Part shown: piece by piece, positions 49,901-56,115 of the stretch
Layout of the letters: each line of letters begins with the position of its first letter
Position numbering within the stretch: the first letter of the stretch is position 1
Assembly: GCF_001010415.1 (NCBI RefSeq)
Contig: NZ_JPLE01000006.1
Coordinates: forward strand, 1-64,000
Direction of reading: 5' to 3'
Origin: Xanthomonas pisi DSM 18956
GTDB lineage: Bacteria; Pseudomonadota; Gammaproteobacteria; Xanthomonadales; Xanthomonadaceae
DNA: 64,000 bases
The notes under the pieces: model-generated
Told to the model about the DNA's origin: nothing
Database searches by the model: none
The model's input: the letters and a program-made list of their open reading frames with translations, nothing else
Translations under genes and position numbers: made by a program

Positions 49901-50319
49901 CGGTCAAGGTGTATGCCGAAGCAACCGTAGGAGGGGAAAATTTTGTCGACGTAAATCAAAGTGGCAGAAACCCAATTTATGCGAACCCTTATATGCCGAC
50001 GTTGATCACCGATAGAATTGCAGAAAAGTCAGCTAAGAACCCTGGGAAAAATTTTCCGAATGGAAACATGGCCACAGCGCACGCTGAAATTTCTGTGATT
50101 CAACAGGCATATGATGCAGGGAAAACCAAGAACGCGGATATGGTGATTAATGTGAAAGGTCAAGATGTTTGTGGCTATTGCAAAGGTGACATAGCAGCTG
50201 CTGCCCAAAAGGCGGGCTTGAATTCACTTGCAGTCAAAGCAGTAGATATTCGCACGGGCGCTAGCACGCTATACTTTTGGAGACCTGGAATGAAAAGTAT
50301 CGAGGAAAAAAATGATTAA
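34912..50319 (+). CDS. cdiA: giant CdiA-type TpsA: filamentous haemagglutinin with deaminase toxin tip
   Basis: 5135 residues from ATG 34912 (GAGAGA upstream; ATG 34882 also possible). In order: an extended signal (ALALLLCFTVTWTSFPAWA); a TPS domain with NPNGISCNGCGF; FHA-1 repeats to about residue 2690; a non-repeat, receptor-binding-like region (~2700-3060); a Tyr/Pro block (YLIETDPRFVNYDNF...LGDGFYEQ, ~3070-3200); FHA-2 repeats (to ~4500); a pretoxin domain with VENN at 4757; and a toxin end of about 375 residues. The toxin has His5057-Ala-Glu and Cys5087-GlyTyr-Cys5090, the zinc and catalytic signature of the deaminase superfamily, like the XOO_2897/MafB19-type bacterial toxins. DNA after VENN is clearly AT-richer. 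It should be exported by the TpsB and deliver the tip into neighbouring cells. The immunity gene overlaps its end by 8 bp. Confidence 0.9.
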   Translation: MDTETMSVRGYVAEQSKRALALLLCFTVTWTSFPAWAQVAPTANPGGQTPGQQVAANGVPVVDIVAPNARGISHNRYSNFNVGPNGLILNNSAQISKTELGGYVAGNNNLQRSGAASLILNEVTSASSRLQGYTEIAGAKAQLVIANPNGISCNGCGFLNTSRVTLTTGTPNLGGDGALNGFTITGGALSIGSNGLDAFNVDRLDLLSRQLSVDGSIWTKELVASAGAGRVNYDGMLLDVLPGTDGAAPSIGIDVAQLGGMYADRIRLIATEAGVGVVSRGTLAAQSGDLQIDSAGQLSLNGTAVARDGLTVRAAGDLDQRGVLGSQQGDVRLRGARMSLAGDLVAAGTLDAQASGALSHSGRSSAGAIRLFGSELNADGSLHTTGALDLGADGVLRSNGVAYAATAATLRAGQIGLTGTLQSGGAIGLNANAIDALGTLDAATALRVNSSGNVRLGGLAQAGQRADVQAGGRLELQGQLIAADAVALNAASIDIAQRGALSAGGDLELRSAGALNNAGSGYAGRDLRLQAASVTTTGSLAAARDAQAAVTGGLVNSGKFVAGNALTIDAAQLDSRGDIGSQRGDTLLRSRGGLALSGNTVAGTALGLDAAADAQVSGIVNAGSVNLRSGGDTALSGTLQTTAGGLVIAAGGELVSDAVVGSTGTIGLQANGALRQRGQLRGDGAVQLRGAAIEHSGVIDAGGDLRITSAADLALDGTVQSAGSATLQAGAVLDNRAKVVAAGALDVDAASLRNAQVGAFSSDAGARVRTAGTLDNAGSLYAASDLQLTAGAFTQSGSASSGNTLSAAVSGSFDNAGNVIARNALQIDAGSVRSSGQLGSEAAGVRLGSQGDIALQGVVAAATTLQASAAGDLQQAGSLRAQSLALSAGRDLTAAGNLQSASTLDLQAQRALTFAGQGQAGGDASLRAATLTTRQDAVLQGAGAIALEGAAVDSRGKLDAGSDLQIRSQGDLTLAGVAQGGRDVVFNTTGALSNAAQVFAGRNLSLQAGSLDNTLNGVLAGEGNIALTTTALLNNAGRVQAGGDLQISAANMDQGGSASAGNALRTAIAGTLANRGNLIAKDALQIDAATLRSSGQLGSERADVTLNSRDAMQLEGVVAAATALRATAGGDLQQAGSLKAQSIALQAGRDLTANGTLQSASTLDLQAQRTLALNGQASSTGDASVTGATIMTGAAAVVQSGAGITVDGGSIDSRGSLDAATDLNVRSAGDLALAGVAQGGRDVALTAAGALNNGAQVVAARDLRVQAASADNAATATLGALRDLRVDVAGVLENNGTLHGERGLALNTGTLLQRGRVYSGDAVSIASKGVFENAGQLVSGKDLSIAADSIFSSGQLGSVNGALTLTSQNAIDLQGVMAAATTLQATAGTDLLQAGSLNAQVVTLQAGRDLTAVGTLQSASALDLQAQRSLTLNGQAQAGSDANLRGNSIATGRDAVLKSVGAISLDGAAIDSRGTLDAGTDLSLRSTGALALAGVVQANRDVVLSATDTLSNASQVIAGRDLSVQTGNITNVAAGVLAADGSVTLTTGALQNRGSLQSGGDLRITAASMDQSGNAIAGNALTATVTGTLDNRGNLIAKDALLVEAGSLRSSGQLGSEAANVALTSRGDMTLEGVVAAATTLQATAVGDLQQAGSLKAQSIALQAGRDLTTAGTLQSATQLDLQAQRTLTFNGQAVSAGNATLRGARIAIAQAAVLQSSGAISLDGAAIDSRGALDAATDLNLRSTGDLAVAGVAQADRNVVVSATGALTNAAQVVAGQSLNVTAASASNATNGVLLAQGDATFSIGGLLENAGAVRAGNQLTLGVGSLRQTGQAYGLQRLGLTAAGAVDNRGDLIGGNGLRVESGQLASSGQLGSERGDVVLISRGSLQLDGSLAAAGAFSAQADGALAQSGTLSAGNTLDLRSKSDLTVAGQLRGEQVTLASDAVVRQQGVVSGATVGLQGARIENAGQTTASGNLSLRAGEINIAGTVGAGIAGDGNLGAGSTLSLVADRQLGASGKLLAGGNLTVQGSQLQLAGASTRATGNVALTTGGNLDHRGGDLLAGGTLTVQAGGNIDNGRLNTVAGQMQANQLSVDGGSLSNVGGRLVQSGNGLTRVSIGGAIDNTGGTLASNAQDLTITAASLENAQGRIEHAGTGALSVTSRGALGNSSGRILTQGQLDLGASGALNNQGGAIAAAGDAVLGVGSLNNIGGSVSARGLSVQSGGAADNRNGLLQASGGALTLRADSLSNAGGTVQAVANAGAGGSLRVDLNRGLDNGNGTIGVSTDAVITAENLSSAGGSLQAGRDLSVTARGQLDNHQGGKLSAGRDLNVAVTGALLNSGGQLDAGNTLTASGGRIDNTQGSIVNSGGGLTRITTGGALTNSGGNLGGRGSVVIDAASIANNSGQLVAGGDLIANTNGLNNQGGNVYAGANFLLQRAGATLDNQSGKIKAEQSVRLNLQNLSNAGGQIGAGSVTGGAGDVVIDTVGFDGGGSILAQNLLDLTLRSDYTHRAGADLVSNGDFNLRVGGNLVNEATLKAARSLDITAGSITNRAGANILSNDTRLNGGNVIDNAGSISGNGALSLVANSVYNTGSIVGGNVAVNTGTLVNGADLGGATDNAAYGTALLGSTRNMNLIVRDQLLNRDARIFSQGNIAIGGAQDGGGTLVSRTGVVNNLSGSIEADGSILIAASQINNRRRVVNTTSVSTDPGNDDIYSGGELIEGKAIRNLQGARAPYPYTGLAPGIYRNYQVIQQEQLSSASAEGRIAAGGNILLSGSVTNNASTIAAAGVFAANQRGLGGLSDGMIVGGEQLLNQALALNQTVRQSDVEHIVTAITNDCMQPVGQKVVCYYEEEDQRLSSSTVSSSYIALGASMTGNQGVSINGANISNGAVGSDGRSISGASLNGVGAQGGLSGRTAQRAGGVGGQAVIGLANGGAGSIRVATGTSGSAGTQVGANTQDATLATSGGIVKMSVAPVMSNDSGLVRSTVDQAHVQAAATGGGVIAGAGESRTRVDPATIPVTNIVGSGQTSLTQIDLPIGGLYRLSNGTATDRTAMGRAATGLGGINAWRSNGPGRRYLIETDPRFVNYDNFISSDFLLDKLGVDPEWTQTRLGDGFYEQRLVLDQITQLTGRRYLGNYADGVAQYRALLESGVAAAGQLQLSMGVGLTAAQAAALTQDIVWMVEQDYQGQKVLVPVVYLASNSLQLRGNGALIAGGNVELNATNSMSNQGVIAGADVSVTAGNLLNQGRISGTGSVSLEARNDLLNQGQIQGRDVALVAGNNLVSEASKAINGVGILSGITASNTLQLFAGNDMTLTGTRVQAGGSAALIAGNNLSLTPSALRNDNGLLRGGDAVSVITGKDLVVSAGNDLQLHGVTINAGGSAALQAGNNLSLTPTTGLDGKVATRTTISTGDSLQLTAGNDLTIRQADVKAGGDLIVAAGNNLNVESVLNETETNSYKSRNGKTRVTTTTTTQTIDQQALTAGGNLILSAGNDVNLVAAKLDAGKGLGISAGNDINASTLTTVDTSNTLETRKRFKQTTSTSDESVHGVEFSAGGNLAMQAGNDITLTAASAATKEGGITLAAGNDVNLLAASEQHDAVQDMTKKKKGTFSSKTTTTHDEWQDTFAIGTALSGESVNISAGNDVAVVGSTVLANGDVRLAAGNNVTIESAQDTSSEAHSFSQKRSGLTGGIGGGVASIGYSKARSNSENATESVTQVASSVGSTDGNLVISAGNQLTIAASDIGAGKDLTLAAKDIALLARQDTVDHQASQSSKSSGFSVGVTYDPGASYRSARDSTTKNMVDTGSTMSKISRDAEGAAAGTMAAITPVVIQASSHRSNASQNESTSDARVSQLAAGGNLTLLASDGSITSQGTQMSAEGNALLLASKDIVFDVAHNTQSSGNASTGKGWGFNNAAGLPYGNYNQQGTGNGQTDTITGTQLSVGGNASLTTTQGDISLTASNIAAQGNVSMRAAGDLTIQSGQDLLGNTNQSTSKGIGTVVISDTERFAGYNKKNHTDDNAQVAQVASNVGSLGGNVSLTAGGTYTQSASNVVAAKDVDITAASIQLLTANQSSSASQQDDDLKIGAFARIKSPLIDLINNVDDARKSDGRLGAMQGMAAAANAYQSASAISSMAGGAGSGSLLSVEAGVGFATNESSFNSSSQLSQGSTITGGGNVRLKTTEGDLRIVQGNLKAGDTLSLDSARDLVLEAGNSSNTEQSKGSNAGFEVGVGASVGAQTGVYAYVQASAGSHRSNVDGSTWQNTQLAGQNIVLTSEGDATLRGAVVKGDRVDAQIGGDLTIESLQDKLDIQSKESSVGGRVQISAGTAWDVSGYASGAKANGNYLGVVEQSGLFAGNGGYHVTAGNVNLIGGAIASTNANNSELTADSLTVTDLKNRMDYSASSGSVSGGFGSTGNQTDANGNPIERTAGEQSTDIGNNIANGNYGKANTGSFMPGVPMSESGSDTSYTRATLTEGNIKIGGKTTTAAATGINTDASAAHEAVATLPDVRKILGEQQAMAAAAGTVMATGKQIGDDIAAAAESKTRAIEAQYKEGLETDDEKTRFSALTPAQRESELLQKVPDYRAAYESKQQWGTGGDYSRALQAVSTVLVGSVAGQGAGQVAGNALAPYAAQLIGKTFDQNHGSDPNAVLQGLSHAVLGAVLAQVNGTSMAGGALAGAGGELAAQYLTKTLYGDDPQAYGPDGKFDPNRLSEADKQMIVSLSQAVGAIAGGITGGSLADAATTANITKNSVENNFLGKDDHARLKELRQKAEAQFGLNPQESLELVLLDAGDQMSAGLLKKILAGETLTKVQEADLATYYYRYLDQNGSFDLNNLQGIGPDQVYGFPYAGLSGDKKAYANTNFTFMERLFGRDMTANDMIYADALIKSGLEVGRSEDLLPSSMQLRGFFALHDSLSSSALASLGYLGATAAGMSEENRRGLANSIASLAQIGGAAVAPWTGLSTDTGSLGVTRPKSLRPVGSETTTEVKGAVKVYAEATVGGENFVDVNQSGRNPIYANPYMPTLITDRIAEKSAKNPGKNFPNGNMATAHAEISVIQQAYDAGKTKNADMVINVKGQDVCGYCKGDIAAAAQKAGLNSLAVKAVDIRTGASTLYFWRPGMKSIEEKND
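35875..40620 (+). repeat. tandem ~777-bp (259-codon) modules inside cdiA
   Basis: The anchor motif (G)xLGS/IGS recurs at 35875, 36640, 37417, 38194, 38971, 39745 and 40522. The spacings are 765, 777, 777, 777, 774 and 777 bp. Each module also carries VVAAATTLQA, DLQQAGSLKAQS, AGRDLTA.GTLQSAS and LDLQAQR. This is the FHA-1 beta-helix built from long higher-order repeats on top of the usual ~20-residue haemagglutinin repeats. Middle modules are the most alike, which suggests expansion by recombination. Confidence 0.85.
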
Positions 50320-50722
50320 ATTGGGCGGATACATATTAAATAAGAATGGCGAAAGAGAGCAATTGACAGTAATTCAAAGCCCTTCACTTAGTGATGTTGA
50401 AAATTACATAGATGCTTTATCACTCAGTAGTGGCGCCCTTAGCGTCTGGATTAACCCAAAGCCAGAAATTGGACCGTATGATTTAAGGCTTCACGCAGAA
50501 TGCGGCAGGTTTATAGTAATGCTATGTAAGTACATGGAAGATGGAGACCATGAAGTCGATGACATATTAAACACCAAGGCCGAAAAACGGACAACTGAAA
50601 TACTTGGCGAAACTTATTATGAAAGCTCAGTAACAAGAAATATAGATTTAATAAAAAATTGCTTTTCCGATTTCTTAAAAAAAGGAAATATTTCTCCTGA
50701 AAATCTTGTGACAGACTGGTGA
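50312..50722 (+). CDS. cdiI: cognate CdiI immunity protein, Imm1-like
   Basis: 136 residues. The ATG lies within the last codons of cdiA (8-bp overlap), the standard position for a CDI immunity gene, and the base composition is the most AT-rich in the window. It is a soluble, acidic alpha/beta protein. Its end (a helix leading to FSDFLKKGNISPENLVTDW) resembles the Imm1 family, whose members often close with a Phe-Leu..Gly..Pro..Val..Trp pattern and often accompany deaminase toxins. It should bind and block the toxin tip in the cytoplasm. The role comes from position; the Imm1 assignment is by eye. Confidence 0.8.
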   Translation: MIKLGGYILNKNGEREQLTVIQSPSLSDVENYIDALSLSSGALSVWINPKPEIGPYDLRLHAECGRFIVMLCKYMEDGDHEVDDILNTKAEKRTTEILGETYYESSVTRNIDLIKNCFSDFLKKGNISPENLVTDW

Positions 50723-50934
50723 AACGAAACCAACCTAGAGCCATCAAGCATTCACTAAGCATAAACCTATCTGAAAGCGGCTCATCGCCTTAATTATGAT
50801 CGGCTAAGAGCGGCTAACAAACGTAGCGAGCAGCCGTCAGACGTGCACGGTTGGTGCTCGCTGTCAGCCTCCCGTAAAATTGATCCAGCCATAACTAGAG
50901 GTCTCCGGCACACTAGCCAGCGAGGAGACCAACG

Positions 50935-50992
50935 ATGCGCAAGAGCAAATTCACCGAGAGCCAGATCGTCGCCACGCTGAAGCAGGTTGAGG
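50935..50992 (+). pseudogene. 5' fragment of an IS3-family orfA transposase gene
   Basis: After GAGGAGACC comes ATG and the first ~19 codons of a typical IS3-family OrfA (MRKSKFTESQIVATLKQVE). The match stops abruptly where the GAATAACGGGGTC repeats begin. The bases before the ATG look like the left end of the same element. No orfB or right end remains, so this is a remnant. Confidence 0.75.
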
Positions 50993-50995
50993 GCC

Positions 50996-51102
50996 GAATA
51001 ACGGGGTCGAATAACGGGGTCAGGTTAACTTATCAGTCGACGGTGTTCGGTTTGCGAATAACGGGGTCAGGTTAACTTATCAGTCGACGGTGTTCGGTTT
51101 GC
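50996..51102 (+). repeat. 47-bp direct tandem repeat (2 full copies plus 13 bp)
   Basis: A 13-bp partial copy (GAATAACGGGGTC, 50996-51008) is followed by two identical 47-bp units at 51009-51055 and 51056-51102, each starting GAATAACGGGGTCAGGTTAA. The array directly abuts the truncated transposase fragment. Confidence 0.9.
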
Positions 51103-51480
51103 GTGGCCGATGAGCGGGCATGACGCCCGCAAAAAAGGGGGGGCGGAGTGCCTGCGCTGGCTAAGTTAGCTAAGCATCTGGCCCAGCGATACGCTGCCGG
51201 GTTGTCGGTCAGGCGACCACGCACAGGAGTGAAGTGTAGCGATAGCAGCGAAGGACGTAGTCCGCACTCTCCACAAGACATTCTTTGTGCTGCTTTGCCG
51301 ACGTCCCCCAGGTTTGCGTAGCCCCCAGTTTGCAGTCCAATTCCCCACTCCCAGGAGATGGGACATGACGGCACGAATCCGTACGGCGTTAGCCGAGCAC
51401 GGAATCGCTTGTGTGCTTAGTCGCGGCTTGCACAGATGCTCTGCCAGGCTACTGAGCCCCGACAAGACTTCATGGCATTC
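51103..51480. other. mobile-element scar without a recognisable gene
   Basis: 378 bp between the tandem repeat and tspO. It starts with GAGCGGGCATGACGCCCGC, a small GC hairpin followed by six A and seven G. Frames on both strands are open for 100 codons but do not resemble a known protein. It is probably IS-derived debris that also holds the tspO promoter. Confidence 0.4.
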
Positions 51481-51981
51481 ATGACGCAAGGTATTTCAAG
51501 AAAGTCGCAATGGTTCGGCCTCTTCGGCTGGTTTGCGCTGTGCTATGCGGTCGCTGGGCTGGGTGCGATGGCATCCATCCAGGCGGCCAGCTTCTATGCA
51601 GAACTTGCGCGGCCGGTGTGGGCGCCGCCGGGCTGGTTGTTCGGGCCGGTGTGGACTGTGTTGTACGGGATGATGGCGGTGTCGGTCTGGTTGGTGTGGC
51701 GGCGCGGCAGCCGGGCGGGGACGCGTCCGGCGCTGGGCCTGTTCGTGCTGCAGCTGACGCTCAATGGTTGGTGGAGCTGGCTGTTCTTCGCGTGGCATCT
51801 CGGGGCTTGGGCATTCGCGGATATCGTGGCGTTGTGGCTGGTGCTGGCAGGAACGATTGCCATGTTCGCGAAGCGGCGGGCGCTGGCGGCGTGGCTGTTG
51901 GTGCCGTATCTGGCGTGGGTGAGCTTCGCGGCGGCGCTCAACTTTTCGGTCTGGCAACTCAATCCCCAGGTACTCGGCTGA
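51481..51981 (+). CDS. tspO: TspO/MBR family protein
   Basis: 166 residues with five hydrophobic segments, the TspO fold. Typical residues are present: LARPVWAPPGWLFGPVWTVLYGMM near the start and LQLTLNGWWSWLFFAWH in the middle. It binds tetrapyrroles or cholesterol-like ligands in the (outer) membrane and is linked to stress and porphyrin handling in bacteria. The start is taken at ATG 51481; ATG 51472 is also in frame, and neither has a clear ribosome site. It stands alone. Confidence 0.88.
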   Translation: MTQGISRKSQWFGLFGWFALCYAVAGLGAMASIQAASFYAELARPVWAPPGWLFGPVWTVLYGMMAVSVWLVWRRGSRAGTRPALGLFVLQLTLNGWWSWLFFAWHLGAWAFADIVALWLVLAGTIAMFAKRRALAAWLLVPYLAWVSFAAALNFSVWQLNPQVLG

Positions 51982-52289
51982 TCTCCGCTGCTGATCCTGG
52001 TGGCTCGTACTCACCGGCGCGGCAATAGCGACGATCTGTTGCTTGCTGCGAACTGATGCGGGCAGCGAAGCGACGCCTCGCCCGCAAGCGGTCTAGTCAG
52101 TTGTATCGCGTCATCTGAGCGCATGACACTACCAATCGAGGTTCGAAACCTGCGCAGGGCGGCTCTTCAAAGTCGTTCCAAAAGTTTCCATGGCAATCAA
52201 TTGCTTGCGCGCGCGATGCTTAAATCCCTGAGCAGCAAGGTTTTCTGTTTCGCGCCCCGAGCGCGTGCGCGTGCCCATTCACGCAATGC
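51982..52289. other. gene-free stretch upstream of the thr leader
   Basis: 308 bp between tspO and the threonine-operon promoter. No gene, clear terminator or repeat is visible. Confidence 0.4.
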
Positions 52290-52318
52290 TTGACAGGCCT
52301 CGGCCCTGTGATGTCTTT
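52290..52318 (+). promoter_or_regulatory. thr operon promoter candidate
   Basis: A perfect TTGACA at 52290-52295 is followed after 16-17 bases by a weak -10 region (TGTCTT/GTCTTT, 52312-52318). The transcription start would fall within a few bases of the leader-peptide ATG at 52326, which has no Shine-Dalgarno site, so the leader mRNA may be leaderless. Confidence 0.4.
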
Positions 52319-52325
52319 TGCATGC

Positions 52326-52457
52326 ATGGATAACACCTCCGCCCGTGTTTCGCTTCTCTGCCAGCCGCAGCTGCGGCAGGGTGCGAGCGTGGCCGGCATT
52401 ACCACCACCATTACCACCGTCACCATTCGCCCGGTGCGGCCCGTCGTCTTCGCGTAA
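52326..52457 (+). CDS. thrL: thr operon leader peptide
   Basis: 43 codons. The peptide begins MDNTSARVSLLC and in the middle reads GITTTITTVTI: six threonine and three isoleucine codons within eleven positions (nine of the eleven codons). That is the expected sensor for attenuation by threonyl- and isoleucyl-tRNA, as in the enterobacterial thrABC leader. The stop TAA is followed 16 bases later by the attenuator hairpin, and thrA starts 93 bp after the stop. Ribosome stalling on this run would free the antiterminator. Confidence 0.85.
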   Translation: MDNTSARVSLLCQPQLRQGASVAGITTTITTVTIRPVRPVVFA

Positions 52458-52504
52458 CTTCCGAAAACAACGGCCCCGCACCCGGATCAGGATGCGGGGG
52501 CTTT
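52431..52504 (+). terminator. thr attenuator: terminator with competing antiterminator
   Basis: The terminator stem is CCCCGCA (52474-52480) with TGCGGGG (52493-52499), extended by CC/GG inside, followed by CTTTCCTCCC. CCGGTGCGG at 52431-52439, in the last leader codons, can pair instead with CCGCACCCGG at 52476-52485 (one bulge), which would break the terminator. This is the classic choice between two folds set by where the ribosome stops. Confidence 0.75.
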
Positions 52505-52550
52505 CCTCCCTCATCTGATGCGGACGGGGCCTCCCTAACGAGGTCTGTCG

Positions 52551-55058
52551 ATGTCATCGTCTGTCGTTTCGCTCGAACCCGCTGCTGTTGCCGCCTCTTC
52601 CGCACGCACCGTCGTGCACAAATTCGGCGGCACCTCGGTGGCCGATGCCGAGCGCTACCGGCATGTGGCGCAGTTGTTGCTCGCCCGCGACGAGACGGTG
52701 CAGGTCACCGTGGTGTCGGCGATGAAGGGGGTGACCGATGCCTTGATCGAACTGGCCGAGCTGGCCGCACAGAACCGCCCGGAGTGGCGTGAGCGCTGGC
52801 ATGAAACGCGCGCGCGCCATCGCGGTGCGGCGGTGGCCTTGCTTGGCGAACACTCGGGGCCGACGGTGGAGTGGCTGGACGAGCGCTTCGAGCACCTGTC
52901 GCAAATCCTCGGTGCATTGGCGGTGATCGGCGAGCTGCCGCGCGAGGTGCTCGACCGCGTGCAAGGCCTGGGCGAGGTGTATTCGGCGCAATTGCTCGGC
53001 GATCATTTCCGCGCGCTTGGCGAAGATTGCGCGGTCCTGGATGCGCGCGATGTGCTGGTGGTCAATCGCGGCGAACTCGGTGTGGATGTGGACTGGGACA
53101 CCAGCGCGCAGCGCCTTGCCACCTGGCGCCAGGCGCATCCGCAGACGCGCGTGGTGGTCACCGGCTTCGTGGCGCGCGACCGCGCCGACCGCATCACCAC
53201 GCTGGGGCGCAACGGCAGCGATTATTCCGGCGCGATCTTCGCGGCCTTGTTCGATGCCGATGAGCTGCATATCTGGACCGATGTGGACGGCGTGCTGTCG
53301 GCCGACCCGCGCGTGGTGCCCGAGGCGGTGCAGCTGGAAACGCTGAGCTACGACGAGGCTTGCGAACTGGCGTACTTCGGGGCCAAGGTGGTGCATCCGC
53401 AGACCATGTCGCCGGCGATCGAACGCGGTTTGCCGATCATCATCCGCAACACCTTCCAGCCGGAACATCCGGGCACGCGCATCACTGCCAGCAGCGCGGT
53501 GAGCGGGCCGATCAAGGGGCTGACGCTCAGCCCCGACCTGGCCGTGCTGAATCTGGAGGGCACCGGATTGATCGGCGTGCCCGGCACCGCCGAGCGGGTG
53601 TTCGCGGCGCTGCGCACGGCGCAGGTGTCGGTGGTGATGATCTCGCAGGGCTCGTCGGAGCATTCGATCTGTTGCGTGGTCAAACAGCACGAGTCCGAGC
53701 GCGCACGCAATGCCTTGCTGCAGGCGTTTGCGCATGAACTCACGGTCGGTCAGGTGCAGCGCGTGCAGCTGACCACCGGCATCAGTGTGCTCGCTGCGGT
53801 GGGCGATGGCATGGCCGGGCAGCCCGGTGTGGCGGCGCGGCTGTTCGAGTCCCTGGGGCGTGCACAGGTCAATATCCTGGCGATTGCGCAGGGCTCGTCG
53901 GAGCGCAACATCTCGGTGGCCATCGACGCAGCGCATGCGACCAAGGCCTTGCGCGCGGCGCACGCCGGCTTCTGGCTCTCGCCGCAGACGTTCTCGGTGG
54001 GCGTGATCGGTCCGGGCAATGTGGGCGCGGCGTTGCTGGATCAGTTGCGCATTGCGCAGCCGCAGTTGCTGGGCAAGGCCAATCTGGATCTGCGGCTGCG
54101 CGCAGTGGTCTCGCGTGGGCGCATGTTGCTGGACGAGCGCGGTCTGGTCGGCAACTGGCGCGATGCCTTCGCCTCGGCAGCCACCGCGACCGATCTGGAA
54201 CGTTTCACCGCGCACCTGCTGTCCGCACACCTGCCGCATGCGGTGATCATCGACTGCAGCGGCAGCGCGGAAGTCGCCGATCGCTATGCGGACTGGTTGG
54301 CCGCCGGCATCCACGTGGTGACGCCGAACAAGCAGGCCGGCTCCGGCCCGTTGCAGCGTTATCAGGCGATCCGCGCGGCCGCCGACGCCAGCGGCGCGCG
54401 CTTCCGTTACGAGGCCACCGTGGGGGCGGGACTGCCGGTGATCACCACGCTGCGCGATCTGGTCGATACCGGCGATGCGGTGACCTCGATCGAAGGCATC
54501 TTCTCCGGCACCCTGGCGTGGTTGTTCAACAAATACGACGGCAGCGTGCCGTTTGCCGAGCTGGTCACGCAGGCGCGTGGCATGGGCTATACCGAGCCGG
54601 ATCCGCGCGACGATCTGTCGGGTGTGGATGTGGCGCGCAAGCTGGTGATCCTGGCGCGCGAAGCAGGGCGTGCGATCAGTCTGGAAGATGTGCAGGTCGA
54701 AAGCCTGGTGCCCGAAGCACTGCGCCAGGCCAGCGTGGAGGATTTCATGGCGCGCCTGCATGAAGTGGATGCCACGTTCGCGCAACGCCTGCGTGATGCG
54801 CGTGCGCGCGGCAATGTGCTGCGCTATGTCGCGCAGCTGCCGCCGGATCGCGCACCGAGCGTGGGGCTGGTGGAACTGCCTGCCGATCATGCCTTCGCCA
54901 ACCTGCGCCTGACCGATAACGTGGTGCAGTTCACCACGCGTCGCTACTGCGAGAACCCGTTGGTGGTGCAGGGCCCGGGTGCCGGGCCGGAAGTCACTGC
55001 GGCCGGTGTGTTTGCCGACCTGCTGCGGGTGGCGGCGGGCGAGGGGGCGCGGTTGTGA
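52551..55058 (+). CDS. thrA: bifunctional aspartokinase / homoserine dehydrogenase
   Basis: 835 residues. Residues ~20-300 are the aspartokinase domain, starting with KFGGTSV (Lys24) and with [19 protein letters not shown]. Paired ACT domains follow (~320-470: [18 protein letters not shown] and [17 protein letters not shown]), which bind threonine. The C-terminal homoserine dehydrogenase begins with VIGPGNVG (NAD(P), residues 485-492) and holds VTPNKQA and [14 protein letters not shown]. It makes aspartyl phosphate and later homoserine in the threonine/methionine branch. ACGAGG lies upstream of the ATG. It overlaps thrB by four bases. Confidence 0.96.
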   Translation: MSSSVVSLEPAAVAASSARTVVHKFGGTSVADAERYRHVAQLLLARDETVQVTVVSAMKGVTDALIELAELAAQNRPEWRERWHETRARHRGAAVALLGEHSGPTVEWLDERFEHLSQILGALAVIGELPREVLDRVQGLGEVYSAQLLGDHFRALGEDCAVLDARDVLVVNRGELGVDVDWDTSAQRLATWRQAHPQTRVVVTGFVARDRADRITTLGRNGSDYSGAIFAALFDADELHIWTDVDGVLSADPRVVPEAVQLETLSYDEACELAYFGAKVVHPQTMSPAIERGLPIIIRNTFQPEHPGTRITASSAVSGPIKGLTLSPDLAVLNLEGTGLIGVPGTAERVFAALRTAQVSVVMISQGSSEHSICCVVKQHESERARNALLQAFAHELTVGQVQRVQLTTGISVLAAVGDGMAGQPGVAARLFESLGRAQVNILAIAQGSSERNISVAIDAAHATKALRAAHAGFWLSPQTFSVGVIGPGNVGAALLDQLRIAQPQLLGKANLDLRLRAVVSRGRMLLDERGLVGNWRDAFASAATATDLERFTAHLLSAHLPHAVIIDCSGSAEVADRYADWLAAGIHVVTPNKQAGSGPLQRYQAIRAAADASGARFRYEATVGAGLPVITTLRDLVDTGDAVTSIEGIFSGTLAWLFNKYDGSVPFAELVTQARGMGYTEPDPRDDLSGVDVARKLVILAREAGRAISLEDVQVESLVPEALRQASVEDFMARLHEVDATFAQRLRDARARGNVLRYVAQLPPDRAPSVGLVELPADHAFANLRLTDNVVQFTTRRYCENPLVVQGPGAGPEVTAAGVFADLLRVAAGEGARL

Positions 55059-56044
55059 GCCAGGCGGTGATCGGTCAATCGGCAGTCGCGCAGGCGCAAG
55101 GCGCGTCGCGCGGCGCGCACGCTCCGCACCAGGCGCGCGCCTTCGCCCCGGCATCGGTTGCCAACGTGGCCGTGGGCTTTGACCTGTTGGGATATCCGGT
55201 CGATGGCGTGGGCGATACGGTGACCGTGCGTCGTGTCGACGCGCCGGTGGTGCGCATCGCCGCCATTCGCGGCACGACCGTCGCGTTGCCGCTGGATGCC
55301 GAGCGCAACACCGCCGGTGCGGCCTTGATGTCGCTGCGCGCTGCGTTGGGTCTGCCATACGGCTTTGAAGTGGAGATCGACAAGGGCATTGCGCTGAGCT
55401 CGGGCATGGGGGGCTCGGCAGCGTCGTGTGTGGCCGCGTTGGTGGCGGCAAACGCGCTGCTGGAGACGCCGCTGAGCAATGCGCAGCTGTACCAGCATGC
55501 GCTCGACGGCGAAGCCGTCGCCAGCGGGAGCCGGCATGGCGACAATCTGGGGCCGTTGTTTTTGGGCGGTCTGGTGTTGTGCACGCTGGAGCGGCTGGTG
55601 CCGATCGCAGTGCCGGCGGCCTGGCACAGCTTGCTGGTGCACCCGGACGCGGTGCTGGAAACCCGACGTGCGCGCGAGGCCCTGGCCGGCGATTACCAGT
55701 TGCGCGAGTTCGTCGCGCAGAGCACCAATCTTGCGTTGGTATTGGCGGGCTGCCATGCCGGCGATGCTGGGTTGGTGCGCGCCGGCCTGCGCGATGTACT
55801 GGTGGAGCCACGCCGTGCGCCATTGATCGCCGGCTTCGCAGCCGCCAAGCAGGCTGCGCTGGCGCATGACGCGATGGGGGCAAGCATTTCCGGTGCCGGC
55901 CCCAGCGTGTTTGCCTGGTTCGAAACGCGCGCCGCCGCGCACGCCGCAGCGCCTGCGGTACAGGCTGCCTTCGCGGCTGCCGGGTTCGCTAGCCAGTCCT
56001 GGATATCGCCGATCGCCAGCCCGGCCGCACGGCTGATCGAATGA
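55055..56044 (+). CDS. thrB: homoserine kinase (GHMP family)
   Basis: 329 residues with a GTG start inside the thrA stop (GTGA). The GHMP ATP loop is [13 protein letters not shown], with the N-terminal [17 protein letters not shown] and C-terminal [14 protein letters not shown] motifs. It phosphorylates homoserine in the cytoplasm. About 30 extra N-terminal residues, rich in Ala, Gln and His, precede the family's usual start, so an internal start is possible, but the 4-bp overlap with thrA favours this one. An opposite-strand gene lies between it and thrC. Confidence 0.95.
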   Translation: MSQAVIGQSAVAQAQGASRGAHAPHQARAFAPASVANVAVGFDLLGYPVDGVGDTVTVRRVDAPVVRIAAIRGTTVALPLDAERNTAGAALMSLRAALGLPYGFEVEIDKGIALSSGMGGSAASCVAALVAANALLETPLSNAQLYQHALDGEAVASGSRHGDNLGPLFLGGLVLCTLERLVPIAVPAAWHSLLVHPDAVLETRRAREALAGDYQLREFVAQSTNLALVLAGCHAGDAGLVRAGLRDVLVEPRRAPLIAGFAAAKQAALAHDAMGASISGAGPSVFAWFETRAAAHAAAPAVQAAFAAAGFASQSWISPIASPAARLIE

Positions 56045-56115
56045 GCCGGCATCTGCACCTCTCGGCTCAAAACGATGCAGCGTGCGGGGTATGGGCCACG
56101 CACGCTGCACGCACC

